From assembly GCF_009760905.1 (NCBI RefSeq), contig NZ_VIRW01000001.1, positions 1 to 64,000 on the forward strand: 64,000 bases of DNA, written 5' to 3'. Each line of letters opens with the position of its first letter. Position 1 is the stretch's first letter. The DNA is from Chitinibacter sp. GC72 (GTDB lineage: Bacteria > Pseudomonadota > Gammaproteobacteria > Burkholderiales > Chitinibacteraceae). Made by a program: the position numbers and the translations under genes. Below are positions 61,018-64,000 of the stretch, one piece after another. The notes below the pieces were generated by a model. It ran no database searches and was not told the origin of the DNA. It saw only the letters and a list, made by a program, of their open reading frames with translations.

Positions 61018-63720
61018 ATGACCGATACCCTTGTTGAATCACATCCGCTGCTGGCCAGCGCCCAAAATCACAGCCGCTACCTGCAACGTCTGTTTTTATG
61101 TCGCCCTGATCTGGCCGCCGAAACGGCGCAATCGGCTGCGCAAGCCTTTAGCCGCAGCGAGATGCTACAGCGCCTGCGCGCCCATCCTGTCGATAGCGAC
61201 GAAGCGCTCTCGCTGGCTTTGCGCCGTTTGCGCCAGGCCGTGATGGCGCGGCTGATTGTGCGCGAAATCAATGGCTTGTCCGCGCTGACCGAAGCCATGC
61301 ACACCATTTCCGATCTGGCCGAAGTGGCGATTGAAGTCGCGCTCGACTGGGTGAGCCAGCCCGATGAGCGCTTTGGTGAGCCGATTGGCGAAGAGAGTGG
61401 CAGCGTGCAAAAGCTGATCGTCGTCGGCATGGGCAAGCTGGGCGGGCGCGAGCTCAATGTCTCGTCCGACATCGACCTGATTTTTATCTATCCCGAAGAC
61501 GGCGAAACCAACGGGCGGCGCAAAATCAGCAATCACGAGTATTTTGTGAATATTGGCAAACGGCTGATCCGGCTGATCGGCGACACCGACGCCAATGGTT
61601 TTGTGTTCCGCGTCGATATGCGCCTGCGCCCGTTTGGCGATTCAGGCCCGCTGGTCAGCAGCTTTGCCGCGCTGGAAAACTATCTGCTCACACAAGGCCG
61701 CGAATGGGAGCGCTACGCATGGATCAAGGGGCGCGCGCTCACAGGCGACGAGCAAGGCATGGCCGGGCTTATGGAGCTGGTGATGCCTTTTGTCTATCGC
61801 AAATACCTCGATTACGGCGCCTACCAATCCATGCGCGAGCTGCACAGCCAGATTCGCCGCGAGGTGGAGCGCAAAGACCGGCTCGACAACGTCAAGCTGG
61901 GCCCAGGGGGTATCCGTGAAATCGAGTTTATCGGACAGGTGTTCCAGCTAATACGGGGGGGGCGTAACAAGACATTACGCTCACGCGCCACGCAGCAGAT
62001 TCTGCAGCAGCTGGCCGAGCAAGGCCTGCTACCCGCAGACGTGGTGAGCCAATTGCAAGCGGCGTATGTTTTTCTGCGCGATGTCGAGCACCGCATCATG
62101 TATCTGGACGACGCGCAAACGCAGATGCTGCCCGGTGCTGAAGATGACCAGCAACGCCTTGCGCTGAGCATGGGTTTTACCGACTGGACGCAGTTCCGCG
62201 CCGCGCTGGACGCGCATCGCGCACAGGTGAACCAGCATTTTGAAGAAATCTTTCTGCAGCCGGAGCAAAATACCCCCCAAGGGGATAAGCCTGAAGCAGC
62301 CATTGATGCTTTCGCAGAGGGCAATACCCCACTGTATGCCCAGCTAGGCTACAGCCAGCCGGAAGAAATCCAGCGGCGCTTGTCCAATATGCAGGACAGC
62401 GGCAAATACCGGCAAATGCCCGATCGTTGCCGCCGCCGCCTGGACAGCATTCTGCCCAATCTGATCAGCTGCACCGCGCAATTTGACAACCCGGACGCCA
62501 CGCTGATGCGCCTGCTTGATCTGCTGGACGCCATCAGCCGCCGCGAATCCTACCTGGCCTTGCTGGCCGAGCACCCGCAAACGCTCAAACGGCTGGCCAG
62601 CCTCTACAGCGCCAGCCCCTGGGTATCCGAATACCTGACCCGCCACCCGATCCTGCTCGACGAATTGCTCGACGTGCGCCTGCTGCATCAGGCACCGGAC
62701 TGGGACAAGCTGGGCCGCCTGCTGCGCGAGCAGATGAACGAGCAGGCGGGCGATGTGGAAGCCCGGATGGACAGCCTGCGCCATTTCCAGCACTCGCAGA
62801 TTTTCCGTCTGGTGTCGCAAGACCTGGCCGAGCTGCTGCCGCTGGAAAAATTATCCGACCATTTATCCGATCTGGCCGACCTGATCCTCAATGTGGCGCT
62901 GGAACAAGCGTGGCAGGATTTGCCCAATAAGCACCGCGACACGCACCGCTTTGCCATCATTGGCTACGGCAAGCTGGGCGGCAAAGAGCTGGGCTTTGCC
63001 TCCGATCTGGATATTGTCTACCTCTATGACGACGATCACCCCAACGCCGCCGACATCTACGCTCGGTTGGCCAAGCGCATCGTCAACTGGCTCACTTCGA
63101 TGACTTCGGCTGGCCAACTGTATGACATCGACTTGCGCCTGCGCCCCAATGGCTCGTCCGGCCTGTTGGTTTCGACGGTTGAAGCATTTACCGAATACCA
63201 GCACCACTCGGCCTGGGTGTGGGAGCATCAGGCCATCACCCGCGCGCGCTATTGCGCAGGCGATGCGCAGGTGGGCCAGCAATTTGAAGCCATCCGCCAC
63301 CAGATTCTGTGCCGGGAGCGCGATGTCAGCGCCTTGCAGGCCGAAGTGCTCAAGATGCGCAATAAAATGCTCGAAACGCATCCGGCGCTAGCTCACGATG
63401 TCAAACACCGGCGCGGCGGGATTGTGGATATTGAATTTATCGTGCAGTTTCTGATTCTGGCGCACTCGCGCCACCTGCCCGCGCTGACGGCCAACGCGGG
63501 CAATATCGCGCTGCTGGATGTTGCCGCGCAGCACCAGCTGATCAGTACCGCCAGTGCCGAGCACGCACGAACGGCTTATCGGGAATTGCGCCGCCTGCAA
63601 CATCGCCACCGGCTCAATGGCAAGGAGCTCAAGCTGGAGCACATCAACGCCATCGCGCTGGATATACAAGCCGTAGAGGTGCTCTGGCACAGCCTGTTTC
63701 CGGCGCAAGCGCCACTCTAG
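61018..63720 (+). CDS. glnE: Bifunctional glutamine synthetase adenylyltransferase/adenylyl-removing enzyme
   Basis: A 900-residue protein that adenylylates and deadenylylates glutamine synthetase in response to PII. Two nucleotidyltransferase domains are clear: the N-terminal removing domain with GMGKLGGRELNVSSDIDLIFIY (about 140) and the C-terminal transferase domain with GYGKLGGKELGFASDLDIVYLY (about 645), each with the DxD pair. The linker around residue 420-440 contains a 49-bp repeat candidate. Together with the sigma-54/NtrC-controlled amtB it forms part of the nitrogen response in this window. Complete. Confidence 0.96.
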   Translation: MTDTLVESHPLLASAQNHSRYLQRLFLCRPDLAAETAQSAAQAFSRSEMLQRLRAHPVDSDEALSLALRRLRQAVMARLIVREINGLSALTEAMHTISDLAEVAIEVALDWVSQPDERFGEPIGEESGSVQKLIVVGMGKLGGRELNVSSDIDLIFIYPEDGETNGRRKISNHEYFVNIGKRLIRLIGDTDANGFVFRVDMRLRPFGDSGPLVSSFAALENYLLTQGREWERYAWIKGRALTGDEQGMAGLMELVMPFVYRKYLDYGAYQSMRELHSQIRREVERKDRLDNVKLGPGGIREIEFIGQVFQLIRGGRNKTLRSRATQQILQQLAEQGLLPADVVSQLQAAYVFLRDVEHRIMYLDDAQTQMLPGAEDDQQRLALSMGFTDWTQFRAALDAHRAQVNQHFEEIFLQPEQNTPQGDKPEAAIDAFAEGNTPLYAQLGYSQPEEIQRRLSNMQDSGKYRQMPDRCRRRLDSILPNLISCTAQFDNPDATLMRLLDLLDAISRRESYLALLAEHPQTLKRLASLYSASPWVSEYLTRHPILLDELLDVRLLHQAPDWDKLGRLLREQMNEQAGDVEARMDSLRHFQHSQIFRLVSQDLAELLPLEKLSDHLSDLADLILNVALEQAWQDLPNKHRDTHRFAIIGYGKLGGKELGFASDLDIVYLYDDDHPNAADIYARLAKRIVNWLTSMTSAGQLYDIDLRLRPNGSSGLLVSTVEAFTEYQHHSAWVWEHQAITRARYCAGDAQVGQQFEAIRHQILCRERDVSALQAEVLKMRNKMLETHPALAHDVKHRRGGIVDIEFIVQFLILAHSRHLPALTANAGNIALLDVAAQHQLISTASAEHARTAYRELRRLQHRHRLNGKELKLEHINAIALDIQAVEVLWHSLFPAQAPL
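62281..62329. repeat. 49-bp palindromic element, candidate inside glnE
   Basis: Ends GGGGATAAG and GCAATACCC, with another AATACCCCC just to the left (62269). It encodes part of the inter-domain stretch GDKPEAAIDAFAEGNTP without breaking the frame. Confidence 0.45.
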
Positions 63721-63734
63721 TCTGTGAAGCGGGT

Positions 63735-63765
63735 GCTTGGACGTGCTGTTTCAGCCCGTCCAAGC
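63735..63765 (+). terminator. Hairpin after glnE
   Basis: GCTTGGACG and CGTCCAAGC form a perfect 9-bp stem with a 13-nt loop, 15 bp after the stop. There is no T run, so termination may be Rho-assisted. The rest of 63721-63949 shows nothing recognisable. Confidence 0.5.
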
Positions 63766-63949
63766 CCAGCGCCATCACTCACAGCACCAGAATCCATCCA
63801 GAACCCTTCCAGTCCCTCGGCCAATAGAGTCATTATCACAAAGCGCAAGCGGCCACTGTGGGCTCACGCACAGCAAAGCCACAAATTCCTTACGTGAAAC
63901 ATGGGCAATATGACATGATGAGCGCCTGCAAATTCTGGGGGCGCGCGCC

Positions 63950-64000
63950 ATGCAACGGTATGAATATACGGAAGGAAACTCGAGCAAATTCTGGGAAATC
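63950..64000 (+). CDS. WGR-domain protein, N-terminal fragment
   Basis: Seventeen codons reach the right edge: MQRYEYTEGNSSKFWEI. This is the typical opening of a WGR domain (F/Y-E, then EG-x-S-x-KFWEI), a DNA-end/poly(ADP-ribose) polymerase-associated module also found in bacterial MolR-like and HEAT-repeat proteins. GGGGG lies about 10 nt before the ATG. The rest is outside the window, so the full function is unknown. Confidence 0.6.
   Translation, partial: MQRYEYTEGNSSKFWEI

Noticed and set aside
63775-63987. 70-codon minus-strand open frame near the right edge
   Set aside because: No ribosome-binding site or recognisable domain, and it overlaps the WGR gene start on the other strand.

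Overview
The window reads as a contiguous piece of a betaproteobacterial chromosome. Gene content and neighbourhoods (relA, glnE-yhdP-nitrilase-tldD, tsaE-amiC, orn-pncC, pxpBCA, HD-GYP proteins, a chemoreceptor) fit a free-living, motile member of Neisseriales, for example a Chitinibacter, Deefgea or Iodobacter relative. That placement is inference; no rRNA gene is present. Genes are dense and on both strands, and there is no prophage, CRISPR array or complete insertion sequence.

Layout. 1-9000: tail of an L,D-transpeptidase, LuxR and GntR regulators, pncC-orn, an M48 membrane protease, a MITE-like element, phhB-rsgA, a heptamer tandem repeat, a DUF2062 protein and relA. 9000-14500: a chemoreceptor behind a probable sigma-28 promoter, pyruvate kinase, tRNA-Arg(CCU), and an ammonium transporter with a sigma-54 promoter and NtrC-like sites. 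14600-24100: a metal (probably copper) handling cluster, all on the minus strand: DUF411 protein, multicopper oxidase, two small exported proteins, an RND tripartite pump with an unusual TM4 signature, and a His-rich exported protein. 24100-29930: LrgAB, murI, a SulP transporter, a spermidine synthase-like protein and an alpha/beta hydrolase. 29986-35700: the 5-oxoprolinase operon pxpB-pxpC-pxpA, then an HD-GYP phosphodiesterase coupled to a hybrid histidine kinase. 35700-39800: a small accessory patch with a tandem repeat, a possible queG 3-prime remnant and an AT-rich beta-helix-like gene, followed by queG, tsaE and amiC. 40000-48000: HAD phosphatase, glutathione peroxidase, carbonic anhydrase, a cytochrome b561-YceI-YceI operon, a UPF0114 protein, a LysR-pirin divergent pair and an SGNH esterase. 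48000-64000: aldo/keto reductase-TraB lipoprotein-nucleoid protein, EcsC-like protein, DUF3369/HD-GYP regulator, GNAT-tldD-nitrilase-yhdP, glnE, and the first codons of a WGR-domain gene.

The most unusual signal is not a gene. Sixteen short imperfect palindromes are scattered through the window. Fifteen are exactly 49 bp (one is 50 bp), most with ends close to GGGTATTGC and GCAATACCC and with a much less conserved middle. Most lie between genes, and several exactly fill the gap between convergent genes. At least four appear to lie inside reading frames and a fifth bridges a start codon.

Other structural signals are a pair of GGTGTGA heptamer arrays, each starting within 10 bp of a stop codon; a 273-bp MITE-like element plus an eroded second end; and a third, weaker repeat family. 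There is also a set of 17-bp ATTCA-N7-TGAAT palindromes in pairs about 76 bp apart. They link the LysR-pirin promoter region with the cytochrome b561-YceI operon and suggest a small LysR regulon.
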